Shown: piece after piece, positions 33,608-42,773 of the stretch
Layout: every line of letters starts with the position of its first letter
Numbering within the stretch: position 1 is the first letter of the stretch
Source of the DNA: JBGSUZ01 sp043770095
GTDB taxonomy: Bacteria; Bacillota; Clostridia; Peptostreptococcales; Acidaminobacteraceae
Assembly: GCA_043770095.1 (NCBI GenBank)
Contig: JAYVIR010000045.1
Span: 1-64,000, forward strand
Length of the DNA: 64,000 nucleotides
Reading direction: 5' to 3'
Made by a program: the position numbers and the translations under genes
The notes under the pieces: generated by a model
The model's input: only the letters and a program-made list of their open reading frames with translations
What the model was told of the DNA's origin: nothing
The model's database searches: none

Positions 33608-35845
33608 ATCATGGAATGTTCTAGAAATTACTTCTAGTTTTTGTTCGCGCGTCAATCGGTTGAAATGTACAGCATATCCTGACACACGAATGGTCAGAGT
33701 TGGATATTTTTCTGGATTGTCTAACGCATCTATGAGTTTGTCTCTTGAAAGTGCATTAACATTTAAATGGAATGCGCCTTGCGAGAAGTAGCCATCCATT
33801 AGTGCTGCGAGATTCGAGTAACGCTCTTCATCTGTTTTACCAACGGCTTCAGGCAAAATCGAGAAAGTATTTGATATGCCGTCTTGGCAAGTATTTTCAA
33901 ACGGCAATTTGGCAACCGAGTTAAGCGATGCAAGAGCACCCATTTTGTCTCTGCCATGCATTGGGTTAGCGCCTGGTGCGAATGGAACGCCTGCCGCTCT
34001 GCCATCAGGTGTAGCGCCTGTTTTCTTGCCATAAACCATATTAGATGTAATGGTTAAAATAGAAAGCGTATGTTCTGCATTTCTGTATATTGGGTGCTTC
34101 TTAAGTTCTTCGCTAAACTGTTTTACAACTTCTACCGCAATTTGATCCACACGGTCATCATCGTTTCCGTAGCAAGGGAAGTCTCCTTCGATTTCAAAAT
34201 CTACGGTGAGTCCCAATTCATTTCTGATTGGTTTAACTTTTGCATATTTAATGGCGCTAAAAGCATCCGCTACGATAGATATGCCTGCTGCTCCGAAAGC
34301 CATAAAACGGTGTACATGGGTGTCATGTAAGGCAAGTTGACCAGATTCGTAGGCATATTTATCATGCATGTAGTGGATGGTGCTCATTGTATTGGCGTAG
34401 AGTTCTGCCAAATACGCCAATACTTGGTCAAAGTTAGCTTTCACTTCATCGTACTCAAGATACTCGCCTTTGATTGGTGCAATGCCTTCAACCAAACGAA
34501 TCGGGCTACCATTTTTCGCCATTTTCATTTCGTCTTGACCTTCGTTAAGGGCATAGAGAAGGACTTTTCCTAAGTTTGCGCGTGCGCCGAAGAATTGCAT
34601 TTGCTTGCCAATTTCCATTGCTGATACGCAGCATGCAATGCCGTAGTCATCTTTGTAAATTGGTCGCATCAAATCGTCATTTTCATATTGAATCGCACCT
34701 GTGTCAATGGTCATTTTCATGCAGTAACGCTTGAAAGTTGCAGGGAGAGACTCACTCCAAAGAACTGTCATGTTTGGTTCTGGCGCAGGTGAGAGGTTTG
34801 TGAGGGTGTTTAAAAAACGATATGCAGTCTTCGTCACGAGCGTTCTGCCATCTAAACCCATTCCGCCAATAGCTTCAGTCACCCAAGTTGGATCGCCTGC
34901 AAATAAAATATTGTAGTCTGGCGTCCTAAGGTGTCTGACCATTCTAAGTTTAATGACCAATTGATCAATTAACTCTTGAGCAGTATCTTCCGTTAAGATA
35001 CCTTCTTCAATGTCTCTTTGAAGGTAAATATCAAGGAAACTGGTATTTCTACCGAGGGACATCGCTGCGCCGTTGCTCTCTTTAATGCCTGCTAAGTAGC
35101 CAAAGTAGAAGAATTGAACCGCATCTTTAGCATTTTCTGCCGGCTTAGAAATATCAAAGCCGTAAGAGGCAGCCATTGTTTTCATCGCCTTAAGCGCTTG
35201 AATTTGCATGCTTACTTCTTCTCTGAGTTGAATAAGCTCAGCTGTTGCAGCTCCTCTAAGAACAAATTTATAATCTTTTTGCTTCTCTGCGATCAATCGA
35301 TCTACGCCATAAAGGGCGATTCTTCGATAGTCTCCAATAATTCTGCCTCTACCGTAAGCATCAGGAAGTCCTGTCAAAAGTCCAACCGTTCTTGCTGCTT
35401 TCATTTCGTCTGTATAAGCGTCGAATACGCCTTCGTTATGTGTTTTTCTGAATTCCATGAAATGCTTTTCCATCGTTTGATCAATTGTGTAGTCATATGC
35501 CGCAAGCGAATCTTGAACCATTCTAAAACCGCCGTATGGGTTAACCAATCTTTTAAGTGGTGCATCAGACTGGAAGCCTACAATTACTTCATTGTCTTGA
35601 TCAATATAGCCAGCGCCGTAAGCGTCAATGCTTGAGAATCTTTCTGTGGCGATGTCAATGATGCCCTTTTGAATTTCTTCTTTTATAAGTGCTTCAGATT
35701 TGTCCCAGACTTTCTGAGTTTTTTCAGTTGTGCCTACCAAGAAGGATTCATCACCTTCATACGGTTGGTAGTTCTCTTGGATAAATGCTCTTACATTTAT
35801 TTCTTGTTGCCATAAATCGCCTTTAAAACTTCTCCATGCGCTCAT
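33599..35845 (-). CDS. pflB: Formate C-acetyltransferase (pyruvate formate-lyase)
   Basis: 748-residue glycyl radical enzyme that cleaves pyruvate with CoA to acetyl-CoA and formate under anaerobic conditions. The catalytic cysteine pair is in GIACCVSAMEIG, and the glycyl radical site G723 is in the C-terminal RVSGYAVHF motif. The N-terminus (AWRSFKGDLWQQEINVRAFI) matches true PFLs rather than glycerol or choline lyases. ATG 35845 follows AAGGAGAACCAATT. Its leader contains a 27-bp dyad shared with two other genes in this window. Confidence 0.98.
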   Translation of the reverse strand: MSAWRSFKGDLWQQEINVRAFIQENYQPYEGDESFLVGTTEKTQKVWDKSEALIKEEIQKGIIDIATERFSSIDAYGAGYIDQDNEVIVGFQSDAPLKRLVNPYGGFRMVQDSLAAYDYTIDQTMEKHFMEFRKTHNEGVFDAYTDEMKAARTVGLLTGLPDAYGRGRIIGDYRRIALYGVDRLIAEKQKDYKFVLRGAATAELIQLREEVSMQIQALKAMKTMAASYGFDISKPAENAKDAVQFFYFGYLAGIKESNGAAMSLGRNTSFLDIYLQRDIEEGILTEDTAQELIDQLVIKLRMVRHLRTPDYNILFAGDPTWVTEAIGGMGLDGRTLVTKTAYRFLNTLTNLSPAPEPNMTVLWSESLPATFKRYCMKMTIDTGAIQYENDDLMRPIYKDDYGIACCVSAMEIGKQMQFFGARANLGKVLLYALNEGQDEMKMAKNGSPIRLVEGIAPIKGEYLEYDEVKANFDQVLAYLAELYANTMSTIHYMHDKYAYESGQLALHDTHVHRFMAFGAAGISIVADAFSAIKYAKVKPIRNELGLTVDFEIEGDFPCYGNDDDRVDQIAVEVVKQFSEELKKHPIYRNAEHTLSILTITSNMVYGKKTGATPDGRAAGVPFAPGANPMHGRDKMGALASLNSVAKLPFENTCQDGISNTFSILPEAVGKTDEERYSNLAALMDGYFSQGAFHLNVNALSRDKLIDALDNPEKYPTLTIRVSGYAVHFNRLTREQKLEVISRTFHDAV

Positions 35846-36117
35846 AATTGGTTCTCCTTATAGATTTATTTATTGATTATAAATTGAATTAAAAATTCAA
35901 TTAATTTCCTTAGTATAAGAGGTGTTCAAAGGTTCTAATTGTACACCATATGATCATCATAACGGACTTCGATCAATAAAGATGTGACCACGGACACAAA
36001 ATGCAATTGATACAGTTTTGTCATCACTCGTTAATATTATGTCAACCTGTAGCGATGTTTAGTGGTATTCTAACAAAAACAACCTGTTCGTTCCAGTGTA
36101 TTTTTGTTTAATAGTGA
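35846..36117 (-). promoter_or_regulatory. pflB upstream region with 27-bp dyad
   Basis: A dyad at 35879-35905 (11-bp arms with one mismatch, 5-base spacer, core TTGAATTAAAAATTCAA) lies 34-60 bases before the pflB start. About 66 bases from 35878 to 35942 are roughly 79% identical to 52925-52990 upstream of the RlmD-like gene. A weak -35/-10 pair, TTAGAA-17-TACTAA, can be read on the minus strand just upstream of the dyad. I see nothing definite in the remaining bases to 36117. Confidence 0.6.
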
Positions 36118-36147
36118 CAAAAAAATAGATGCCTATAAAGGCATCTA
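36118..36147 (-). terminator. Terminator after the coiled-coil gene
   Basis: Minus-strand 9-bp stem TAGATGCCT/AGGCATCTA, loop of 4, followed by eight bases rich in U. Confidence 0.9.
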
Positions 36148-36164
36148 CTAAAATTAAACATATT

Positions 36165-37097
36165 TTAATCCATTAACAAACCTTCAAGTGCTTCGGTACA
36201 GGCTTTAAGCCCTCCTATTGTCACCTGATAACGCTCTGAAAGTGAATCATTTAAAGTATTTAATTGCGTTGCAAGAACTTGAAGTGCTTCAATTTGAGCA
36301 TAAATTTGTGCTTTAACTTTTAAATCTGTAAAGATGTTATCAAACCAAACATCAAACAATTGTGTAGCTGAGTCAATATCTGCAAGTTTGAGTGAGACAT
36401 TTTCACCCAAATCGGACATTTCTCGTTTAAGTTGATTGATATCTGCGCTAAGTTTTTTAAACTGTACTTGAACCGCTTCTATTTTCTCATACTTAACCAT
36501 ATCTGTAATCAGACCGCCGCCAGCCCATGCATCCCAAGTTGCCCATGATTCTGCACTTTCTAAAAGGTTCATGGCTGTATTTTTTGTTTCAATTGCGCGT
36601 TTGCAAGCTTCAATCGCTTCTTCAATCTCTACGCTTTCAGATTTAAGCGCACGTTCTTTATTAGCAAAATTTTCATAAACGGCTCTTTGTGGATCTCCAT
36701 TTGGTAGCGCTTCTAGTGCTTTTGTTCTATAAGACAATGTTTCTTGATAAGAAGCCGCTTCTGTCTCAACTTCTTTAATTCGACTCACAAGCAAACCCAA
36801 TTGCCGCTCAGCTTCTTCCACTTCAAATTCCTGTCTCTCAAAATTAAGCTTCGCTTTTAAATATTCTTCAGATTCTTTTGTGAGTTTACCATCGTGAAGT
36901 CTAAGCAATTTGAGTAAGCTGGTTGTAAACCCATCCGTTTCTAGACGGTCTACATCTGCCTTTTCTTCTTGCATCTGTGTGCAGAGCTTACTAAGATTCT
37001 CTTTAGAACGCTTTAATTGTTCATATTGATCCGCTTGCTTGCGTTTTAAAACTTCAAGTGTTGCTTGATATTGAATGCTTGATGTCAAATTTATCAC
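36165..37097 (-). CDS. Hypothetical coiled-coil protein
   Basis: 310 residues, highly charged and predicted to be mostly helical coiled coil (heptad-like runs at about 10-130 and 150-270). No signal peptide, membrane segment or catalytic motif is visible. I do not recognise the family. The apparent start is GTG 37097; a TTG at 37088, eight bases after AGTGAG, is an alternative. It is 89 bases downstream of the small secreted protein gene on the same strand and has its own terminator. A structural or scaffold role is possible but there is no evidence. Confidence 0.65.
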   Translation of the reverse strand: MINLTSSIQYQATLEVLKRKQADQYEQLKRSKENLSKLCTQMQEEKADVDRLETDGFTTSLLKLLRLHDGKLTKESEEYLKAKLNFERQEFEVEEAERQLGLLVSRIKEVETEAASYQETLSYRTKALEALPNGDPQRAVYENFANKERALKSESVEIEEAIEACKRAIETKNTAMNLLESAESWATWDAWAGGGLITDMVKYEKIEAVQVQFKKLSADINQLKREMSDLGENVSLKLADIDSATQLFDVWFDNIFTDLKVKAQIYAQIEALQVLATQLNTLNDSLSERYQVTIGGLKACTEALEGLLMD

Positions 37098-37186
37098 TCA
37101 CTTTCTGTTTGTATAAGGCATTTATATCTTTATTTTTACACCTTTATCAAGCATCAAGCAATGTTTTTTTGAAAATTGCATTGAAC

Positions 37187-37432
37187 CTACTTCACTTCAA
37201 TTTCAAATTCCATTGTTTTAACAGGTTCCATATTCTTTTCCCAAGGTCTAATCAGAGTCATTTTCACAGTGGCTTTAACATCTATTTTTGCCGATACAGG
37301 TACAAATTCGAACGTATATGAAATTGCATCTTTCTCTCCTAAAACTTCAATCGTCTTGTTAGCAAAAACACCATTTGAAAGTAGAGAAAGAGCCAGTACT
37401 GTTACACCAATTAATTTCAAAGTTTTTTTAAT
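37187..37432 (-). CDS. Small secreted protein, apparent ATT start
   Basis: About 81 residues. A signal peptide (KKTLKLIGVTVLALSLLSNGVFA) precedes a short beta-rich domain of about 58 residues ending in EFEIEVK. I do not recognise the family. No ATG, GTG or TTG lies at the right distance from the ribosome binding site GGAGG (37444-37440); an ATT at 37432 lies exactly 7 nt after it and restores the usual KK at the start of the signal peptide. The only standard start, TTG 37420, would be 19 nt from GGAGG. Confidence 0.6.
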   Translation of the reverse strand: MKKTLKLIGVTVLALSLLSNGVFANKTIEVLGEKDAISYTFEFVPVSAKIDVKATVKMTLIRPWEKNMEPVKTMEFEIEVK

Positions 37433-37625
37433 TATATTGCCTCCATTAATTTTGAATGAGTGGTTATATTATATAGACGCCAAATTGTTTGGATCAGTTC
37501 CTTGAAAGAAATTTGCTATATTGGATTTATTTCAGTTGTTTCTGTATTTCTGCGTTTCTTAGGCGTTTAATGAGGTATTAAAGTAGAATAATCAATATTT
37601 AAACTATAACTTATGAGGTGATATT

Positions 37626-38249
37626 ATGTCTGAAAAGAAACCGCAAATAATATTTACAAAGAGCAGTCCATTTTATTTGGTAAACGGAGAATATGTTAAT
37701 GATGAAATGGGCAATGCTATATCTGTGAAGCCTGTTACCGCACTGTGTCGATGCGGCAAATCACTTAAGATGCCATATTGCGATGATACCCATACAAATG
37801 AAATCTTCGATAATGAAAAATCAGAGGATCGTCATTTAAATAAATGGCGAAGTTATGAAGGTCAGGAGATTAGCATTCATTTTAACCTAGGCATATGTTG
37901 CCATGTTGGACTTTGTCTGAAAAACCTGCCTTCTGTATTCAACAAAGACACCAAGCCGTGGATTAATCCAAACGGTGCTTCTGCTGACTCCATTATTGCG
38001 ATGATAAAAACCTGTCCTTCAGGTGCACTTACTTATAGTACTTCGGGGAATGAAGTGGCTGATTTTGATGATGAGATTCGTATTAAAATTGTTACAAATG
38101 GTCCCATCGTCGTGCGCGGCCCAGTTGAACTCATTAATGACGATATGAGCATTCAGGAGCTGAGGTCAAAAGAAAGATATACGCTCTGTAGGTGCGGCAA
38201 ATCTAAAAACAAGCCTTTTTGTGATGGAAGTCATAGAACAGAAGACTAA
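37626..38249 (+). CDS. CDGSH iron-sulfur protein with two CDGSH motifs around a ferredoxin-like domain
   Basis: 207 residues. Two CDGSH-type [2Fe-2S] sites flank the protein: C41, C43, C52, H56 (CRCGKSLKMPYCDDTH) and C188, C190, C199, H203 (CRCGKSKNKPFCDGSH), both with the C-x-C-x8-C-x3-H spacing. Between them lies a Fer4_19-like domain with CCHVGLCLKNLPSVF and MIKTCPSGALTY. Such proteins are presumed redox or cluster-transfer proteins of the cytosol. ATG 37626 follows GAGGTGATATT. It stands alone, 160 bases before the chemoreceptor gene. Confidence 0.9.
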   Translation: MSEKKPQIIFTKSSPFYLVNGEYVNDEMGNAISVKPVTALCRCGKSLKMPYCDDTHTNEIFDNEKSEDRHLNKWRSYEGQEISIHFNLGICCHVGLCLKNLPSVFNKDTKPWINPNGASADSIIAMIKTCPSGALTYSTSGNEVADFDDEIRIKIVTNGPIVVRGPVELINDDMSIQELRSKERYTLCRCGKSKNKPFCDGSHRTED

Positions 38250-38409
38250 GTTTCTCCCACAAATGTGGAAATATAACCCGTTGAACTCGTATGAATTTTC
38301 TGATATCCTTATATTAATTTGTTTCTATTGCTTACATTGTAATAGTCTAAATTGACACAGCCATTATTCTTCTATTCATCATGACACTACCATTACAACG
38401 GAGGCATTT

Positions 38410-40125
38410 ATGAATTTTTTGAAAAACTTAAAAATTAAAGCCATTTTGATCTTTGGTTTTGGCTTTATGATTCTCATGGCAATCATTGTTGGGACTGCTG
38501 CTATTGGCGGCATTGGCATTATTGGTTCTGATATTGACGTCATGTATAATCAAAATCTGACCACCATCACCCAATTAGGTGAATTAAAAGAAAATCTACT
38601 AGAAACAAATACCAATATCATCCAAATGCTATATGACAATCAAGATCCTGCTTCGCTTGAAAGTTGGAAGAAAAATATAGACCGAATCTCTATCAAAAAT
38701 GATCAACTGCTTACAAAGTATGAAAAATCAAATCTTCAAGGACAGGAAAAAGTTCTATATGACAATTTTAAAATTGATTTAGTTGATTTTAGAAAGAATC
38801 GTCAAGAACTGATAGATCTTATTGCAGCAGACGATGTAGCTGCAGGTTTTAGTAAATACGATCAACTGACAACTTTTAGAGACAGTATGTTTACCAAATT
38901 GAACGCCTTAATTGAAATGAATAAAAATGATGCTAAAATCAAATACGAAACGTCTCAAAGCATATTTAAGACTTCAATCGCACTTGTTATTATCCTGGTT
39001 GGTTTTGCAGTAATCGTCTCTATCTTGATTACCTATTATATTGTTACTCGTCTATCACGAGGCATCACACAAGTCGTGGAACTTTCTGAAAGACTATCTG
39101 CAGGAGACCTCACCGTCACTGTGAACAGCAAAAGCAAAGATGAAATTGGCACTATTACACGCGCTTTAGATCAAGCCGTCATTAACACGAAAGAAATTAT
39201 CACCGAAATAGTTAATGGCGCTGCTCTAATCAATACATCGAGTCAAGACTTCTCTTCTACCATACAAGAATTGGCTTCGACTATGGAGTCCGTAAAAGAA
39301 GTCGCTTATGAAGTGGCTCGCGGTGCGGAGGATTTAAGTGCTTCTTCTGAAGAAACCACGGCCTCTATCCAAGAGATCAGCGACAATACTGCCAATATTG
39401 CTATCCAGTCAAACGAAGGTCGCGTAACAGCAGTCACTATTAGAAGCAAAGCCGAAAAAACCAAACAAACTGGTGAAGAATCCATGCAAAAAGCCATCAA
39501 GCTTATGGATGAAAAACAACGTTCGGTTACAAAAGCCATCGAAGATAGCAAAATTGTAGATCAAATTTTGGTCATGACAGATACCATCAGCGGCATTGCC
39601 GATCAAACTAATCTATTGGCTCTCAACGCTGCCATTGAAGCTGCAAGAGCTGGAGAAAGCGGCAGAGGCTTTGCAGTAGTAGCGGACGAAGTTCGAAAAT
39701 TGGCAGAGCAGTCAGGCAATACCGTTAGCCAAATTCAGTCGGTTGTGGAAAAAGTTAAGCTTGCTGTGGACAATTTGTCACATCACTCAAATGAGATGCT
39801 CATGTTTGTGGATAAGAACGTAACGCCTGATTACAAATATCTTGTTGAAGTAGGCATCGAATATCAAAAGGATGCCATTTATCTCAATGAATTTGCCACA
39901 AAAATTGCAGAATCTTCTGCTCAGGTTTCTGAATCTATTAATCAAATCAGTCAAGCAGCGGAAATGAACTCTGTTACAGCTCAAGAATCTACAGAAAACT
40001 CGAAAAATATTTTAACCAATATTGAAGAAACAACGCGTGCAGTTGAGTCTATGAGCACTACGGCCATTCTTCAAGCAGAAACTGCTGGGAAATTGGTACA
40101 GTTGGTTAGTCGCTTTAAAATATAA
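38410..40125 (+). CDS. Methyl-accepting chemotaxis protein
   Basis: 571 residues. TM1 is at about 12-36. A four-helix-bundle (4HB_MCP type) extracytoplasmic sensor follows at about 40-185. TM2 is at about 190-213 and HAMP at about 214-266. The signalling domain has the highly conserved hairpin tip region TNLLALNAAIEAARAGESGRGFAVVADEVRKLAEQ. ATG 38410 follows GGAGGCATTT. A strong terminator follows. The ligand is unknown. CheV at 16.5 kb could couple it to CheA, which is outside this window. Confidence 0.95.
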   Translation: MNFLKNLKIKAILIFGFGFMILMAIIVGTAAIGGIGIIGSDIDVMYNQNLTTITQLGELKENLLETNTNIIQMLYDNQDPASLESWKKNIDRISIKNDQLLTKYEKSNLQGQEKVLYDNFKIDLVDFRKNRQELIDLIAADDVAAGFSKYDQLTTFRDSMFTKLNALIEMNKNDAKIKYETSQSIFKTSIALVIILVGFAVIVSILITYYIVTRLSRGITQVVELSERLSAGDLTVTVNSKSKDEIGTITRALDQAVINTKEIITEIVNGAALINTSSQDFSSTIQELASTMESVKEVAYEVARGAEDLSASSEETTASIQEISDNTANIAIQSNEGRVTAVTIRSKAEKTKQTGEESMQKAIKLMDEKQRSVTKAIEDSKIVDQILVMTDTISGIADQTNLLALNAAIEAARAGESGRGFAVVADEVRKLAEQSGNTVSQIQSVVEKVKLAVDNLSHHSNEMLMFVDKNVTPDYKYLVEVGIEYQKDAIYLNEFATKIAESSAQVSESINQISQAAEMNSVTAQESTENSKNILTNIEETTRAVESMSTTAILQAETAGKLVQLVSRFKI

Positions 40126-40140
40126 CTTTGATTTAAATAT

Positions 40141-40190
40141 AAAAAAGCATCCTACTTTCAAACGATTTCGTGAAAATAGGATGCTTTTTT
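40141..40190 (+). terminator. Terminator after the chemoreceptor gene
   Basis: 20-position stem AAAAAAGCATCCTA.../...TAGGATGCTTTTTT with one mismatch and a 10-nt loop, ending in T6. Confidence 0.9.
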
Positions 40191-40458
40191 GATTTTTTGA
40201 AAAATATTTTTGTATCCAAAAAAACATTTCAAAAGTCATCATTTTTGCTAGTCTATTGATGGTTACAGAATTACAACACTTTTAAAAACTGACCAACAGT
40301 CATTTTAAAAAGAATATAGTGTTTTAAAACGTTTGAAGCGCCTTAATCACCCTAGACTTTTATTTTTCAAAGGTGTATATTCAAATATGAAATAGTTTAT
40401 ATTTATTTAATGATTGGGTGTAAACAACACCACAAATCAAAATTTGGGAGGAAGTATT
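40191..40458 (+). other. AT-rich intergenic region before the DUF5692-like gene
   Basis: 268 bases without a supported gene. The last 20 hold the GGGAGGAAG ribosome binding site of the next gene and a small GGTGT-AAACA-ACACC hairpin at about 40416-40430. I see no convincing promoter or riboswitch. Confidence 0.3.
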
Positions 40459-41373
40459 ATGTTTTTATTCGAATCTATACCATGGTACTCAGCATTAATG
40501 TGGCTCGCAGTCTTGGGTGGCTTGATTTTGGTCAACGAAATGGCGCGCAGAAACAAATATTTTGCAATGGCAATCTTTATTGCTCTACCGCTTGTTTTGA
40601 CATTCTCTGTTTGGCCAAAAACAGCAGGTCCTGGTTCAAGTGTTGGCACTTGGTTCCACTGGGCTAAAGTTTATTCTGCGCTTGCAGGTTGTTTGGGCTT
40701 TATGGCACTTCGTTTCATTAAAGGTCTTGATAAGAACAAACTTATGTTAACGTTCCCCGCATTCATTCTAGCTTTAAACATCATGGAAGCTGTCCTTCGT
40801 GATTTCCAGTGTTCAGGTCTAAACGGTTTAGTCGATGGTGTGATCATGGTTGGCGGTCCTTGGAATATTATGAACGGGATTGCCGGTATCCTCAATATCA
40901 TTACCATTTCAGGATGGCTTGGAATTGTAATTGGCAAAGACAAAAACAAAGACATGCTCTGGCCAGATCAACTTTGGTTCTGGATCATTGCTTATGATCT
41001 TTGGAACTTTGCCTATGTTTACAACTGCGTTTCAGACCATTCATTCTACGCAGGAGCAGCGCTTCTCATTTCTTGTACCATTCCAGCCTTCTTTATTAAA
41101 AAGGGCGCATGGCTTCAGCACAGAGCTCAAACTTTAGCCATTTGGATGATGTTCGTTATGTGCTTCCCTGCTTTCGTAGACACGTCTATATTTGCAGTTA
41201 AATCTTCACACAACCCAACTGCTCTTTGGATTGTCAGCGCTATCTCTTTAGCAGCTAACGTTGCAGTATTTGTATATCACTTCTATAAAGTCTTTAAAAA
41301 TAAGAGAAACCCTCTTAAAGATGAGATCCATTCAGATCTTGAAGCTTTCAAGGAAGTTGTACGCGAAGCATAA
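40459..41373 (+). CDS. DUF5692-like integral membrane protein
   Basis: 304 residues with eight to nine membrane segments. I associate it with DUF5692 from its overall look (SIPWYSALMWLAVLGGLILVNEMAR, FHWAKVYSALAGCLGFMALRF, DQLWFWIIAYDLWNFAYVYNCVSDHSFYAGAALLISCTIPAF); function unknown. ATG 40459 is set by GGGAGGAAG; an upstream ATG at 40414 has none. It is flanked by terminators and is monocistronic. Confidence 0.75.
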   Translation: MFLFESIPWYSALMWLAVLGGLILVNEMARRNKYFAMAIFIALPLVLTFSVWPKTAGPGSSVGTWFHWAKVYSALAGCLGFMALRFIKGLDKNKLMLTFPAFILALNIMEAVLRDFQCSGLNGLVDGVIMVGGPWNIMNGIAGILNIITISGWLGIVIGKDKNKDMLWPDQLWFWIIAYDLWNFAYVYNCVSDHSFYAGAALLISCTIPAFFIKKGAWLQHRAQTLAIWMMFVMCFPAFVDTSIFAVKSSHNPTALWIVSAISLAANVAVFVYHFYKVFKNKRNPLKDEIHSDLEAFKEVVREA

Positions 41374-41400
41374 AACAATCTATGAAAACAACATAAAAAA

Positions 41401-41440
41401 AGTAGCGCCAAGGTGAATAAGCCTTGGCGCTACTTTTTTT
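41401..41440 (+). terminator. Terminator after the DUF5692-like gene
   Basis: 13-bp perfect stem AGTAGCGCCAAGG/CCTTGGCGCTACT with an 8-nt loop, followed by T7. Confidence 0.93.
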
Positions 41441-41500
41441 ATATTGGTAGATAATAACCATTTCCTATCATTCACATTTTCAACATATAAATGATATTAT

Positions 41501-41777
41501 ATGATTAAAAAAATTGCGCTTCTCACAATGCTCATTGATCACGTTGGTTATTTGTTTTTTCCAGAACAAGTCTTATTTAAAACCATCGGACGAATTGCCT
41601 TTCCCATTTTTGCTTACCAAATTTCAATTGGACTTCATAGCACTTCCAATCATTTGGGGTCTAAATTATGTCGATCAGCTAAATCGATTCAACTTTAAGC
41701 TCAATAAATACGTCGCTTATTTCTTCTATCCTGTGCATATTGGCATTCTCGTGACTATTAATTTTTTTATGAGATAA
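41501..41777 (+). pseudogene. traX-like gene remnant with internal deletion and frameshift
   Basis: The first 40 codons read MIKKIALLTMLIDHVGYLFF...GRIAFPIFAYQISIG, the normal start of a TraX-family membrane protein. The end of that family (NKYVAYFFYPVHIGILVTI) follows in a different reading frame only some 30 codons later. Normal TraX proteins are about 220-250 residues, so the central part is missing. The join lies near 41630-41650. No ribosome binding site is obvious. It is convergent with the REC-GGDEF gene, 3 bases away. Confidence 0.8.
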
Positions 41778-41780
41778 GAC

Positions 41781-42773
41781 TTAATCGACTATCGTATTTT
41801 CAGTGACCAAACAATCTCTACCCTTTTTCTTTGCGTCATAAAGCCTTTGGTCAGCTTGATCAATAAGCATGCTAGGCGCAATATTTATAGATGGATAAAC
41901 CCTTGCCACCCCAATACTAACCGTTACTCGACAACTTTCACCTGAAAATTCATGTTTAATATTGAGTGCTCTAATGTCACTCAGCATACGAATGGCAACG
42001 ACTTCCGCTCCCTCAATGTCAACATTGGGCATCACTACCAGAAATTCTTCTCCGCCATATCTTCCAACAAAATCTTCTGACCTAAAGAGTGATTTTTGTA
42101 ATGCTGCCGCAACGGATTTAAGCACTTCATCGCCTTGAAGGTGTCCATAATTGTCGTTGTATTTTTTAAAATTGTCTATATCAATCATCATCACTGAAAA
42201 TGGAAGTTTATACCTTAAACAATTGTGCCAGTGCATCTCATAAAACTTGTCTAATCCGCGTCTATTGTATATTTTAGTCAGACCATCTTGAAGACTGAGG
42301 TCTTCTAAAAGATCTTTTTCTTGCTGCATAACTGTCAGTTCTTTAAGTCTTGCTTCTAGTTCAATGACTTGACGCTGAATGGTTATTCTCTGCAAGTATA
42401 ATTCTTTAAAGATTCTTGCTTTGCTTCTTAATACAATTGGGTCTATCGGTTTTGGCAAATAATCCACCGCACCGACCTCATATCCTTTAAAAATTGATTT
42501 TTGTTCCTTACTGATTGCCGTTACAAAGATGATTGGAATGCTCTTTGTTTTTTCAATGCTCCTGAGTAATTCTGCAGCCTCAAAGCCGTCCATTCCAGGC
42601 ATCTGAACATCCATAAAAATCACGGCAAAGTCGTGCTCCATGCATAAAGATAAAGCCTCTTCACCAGACATTGCTTTTACGATGTTTAAATCAGGATCTG
42701 ATAAAACACTTTCCATTACCAAGTGATTTTCTTTTAAGTCATCTACAATTAAGATATTAACATATTCCCTCAT
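41781..42773 (-). CDS. Response regulator with GGDEF diguanylate cyclase output
   Basis: 330 residues. The receiver (about 5-120) has LIVDDLKENHLVM, phospho-acceptor Asp in VIFMDVQMPGMDGFEA, T in FVTAISKEQ and K in DYLPKPIDPIVL. A coiled coil (about 125-155) follows. The GGDEF domain has intact catalytic GGEEF in RYGGEEFLVV, so it should make cyclic-di-GMP. An RxxD inhibitory site is not obvious upstream of GGEEF. Its start overlaps the CheB stop by 4 bases (ATGA). It is the last gene of the hybrid kinase-CheR-CheB-REC-GGDEF operon, and its phosphorylation by the hybrid kinase is expected. Confidence 0.95.
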   Translation of the reverse strand: MREYVNILIVDDLKENHLVMESVLSDPDLNIVKAMSGEEALSLCMEHDFAVIFMDVQMPGMDGFEAAELLRSIEKTKSIPIIFVTAISKEQKSIFKGYEVGAVDYLPKPIDPIVLRSKARIFKELYLQRITIQRQVIELEARLKELTVMQQEKDLLEDLSLQDGLTKIYNRRGLDKFYEMHWHNCLRYKLPFSVMMIDIDNFKKYNDNYGHLQGDEVLKSVAAALQKSLFRSEDFVGRYGGEEFLVVMPNVDIEGAEVVAIRMLSDIRALNIKHEFSGESCRVTVSIGVARVYPSINIAPSMLIDQADQRLYDAKKKGRDCLVTENTIVD

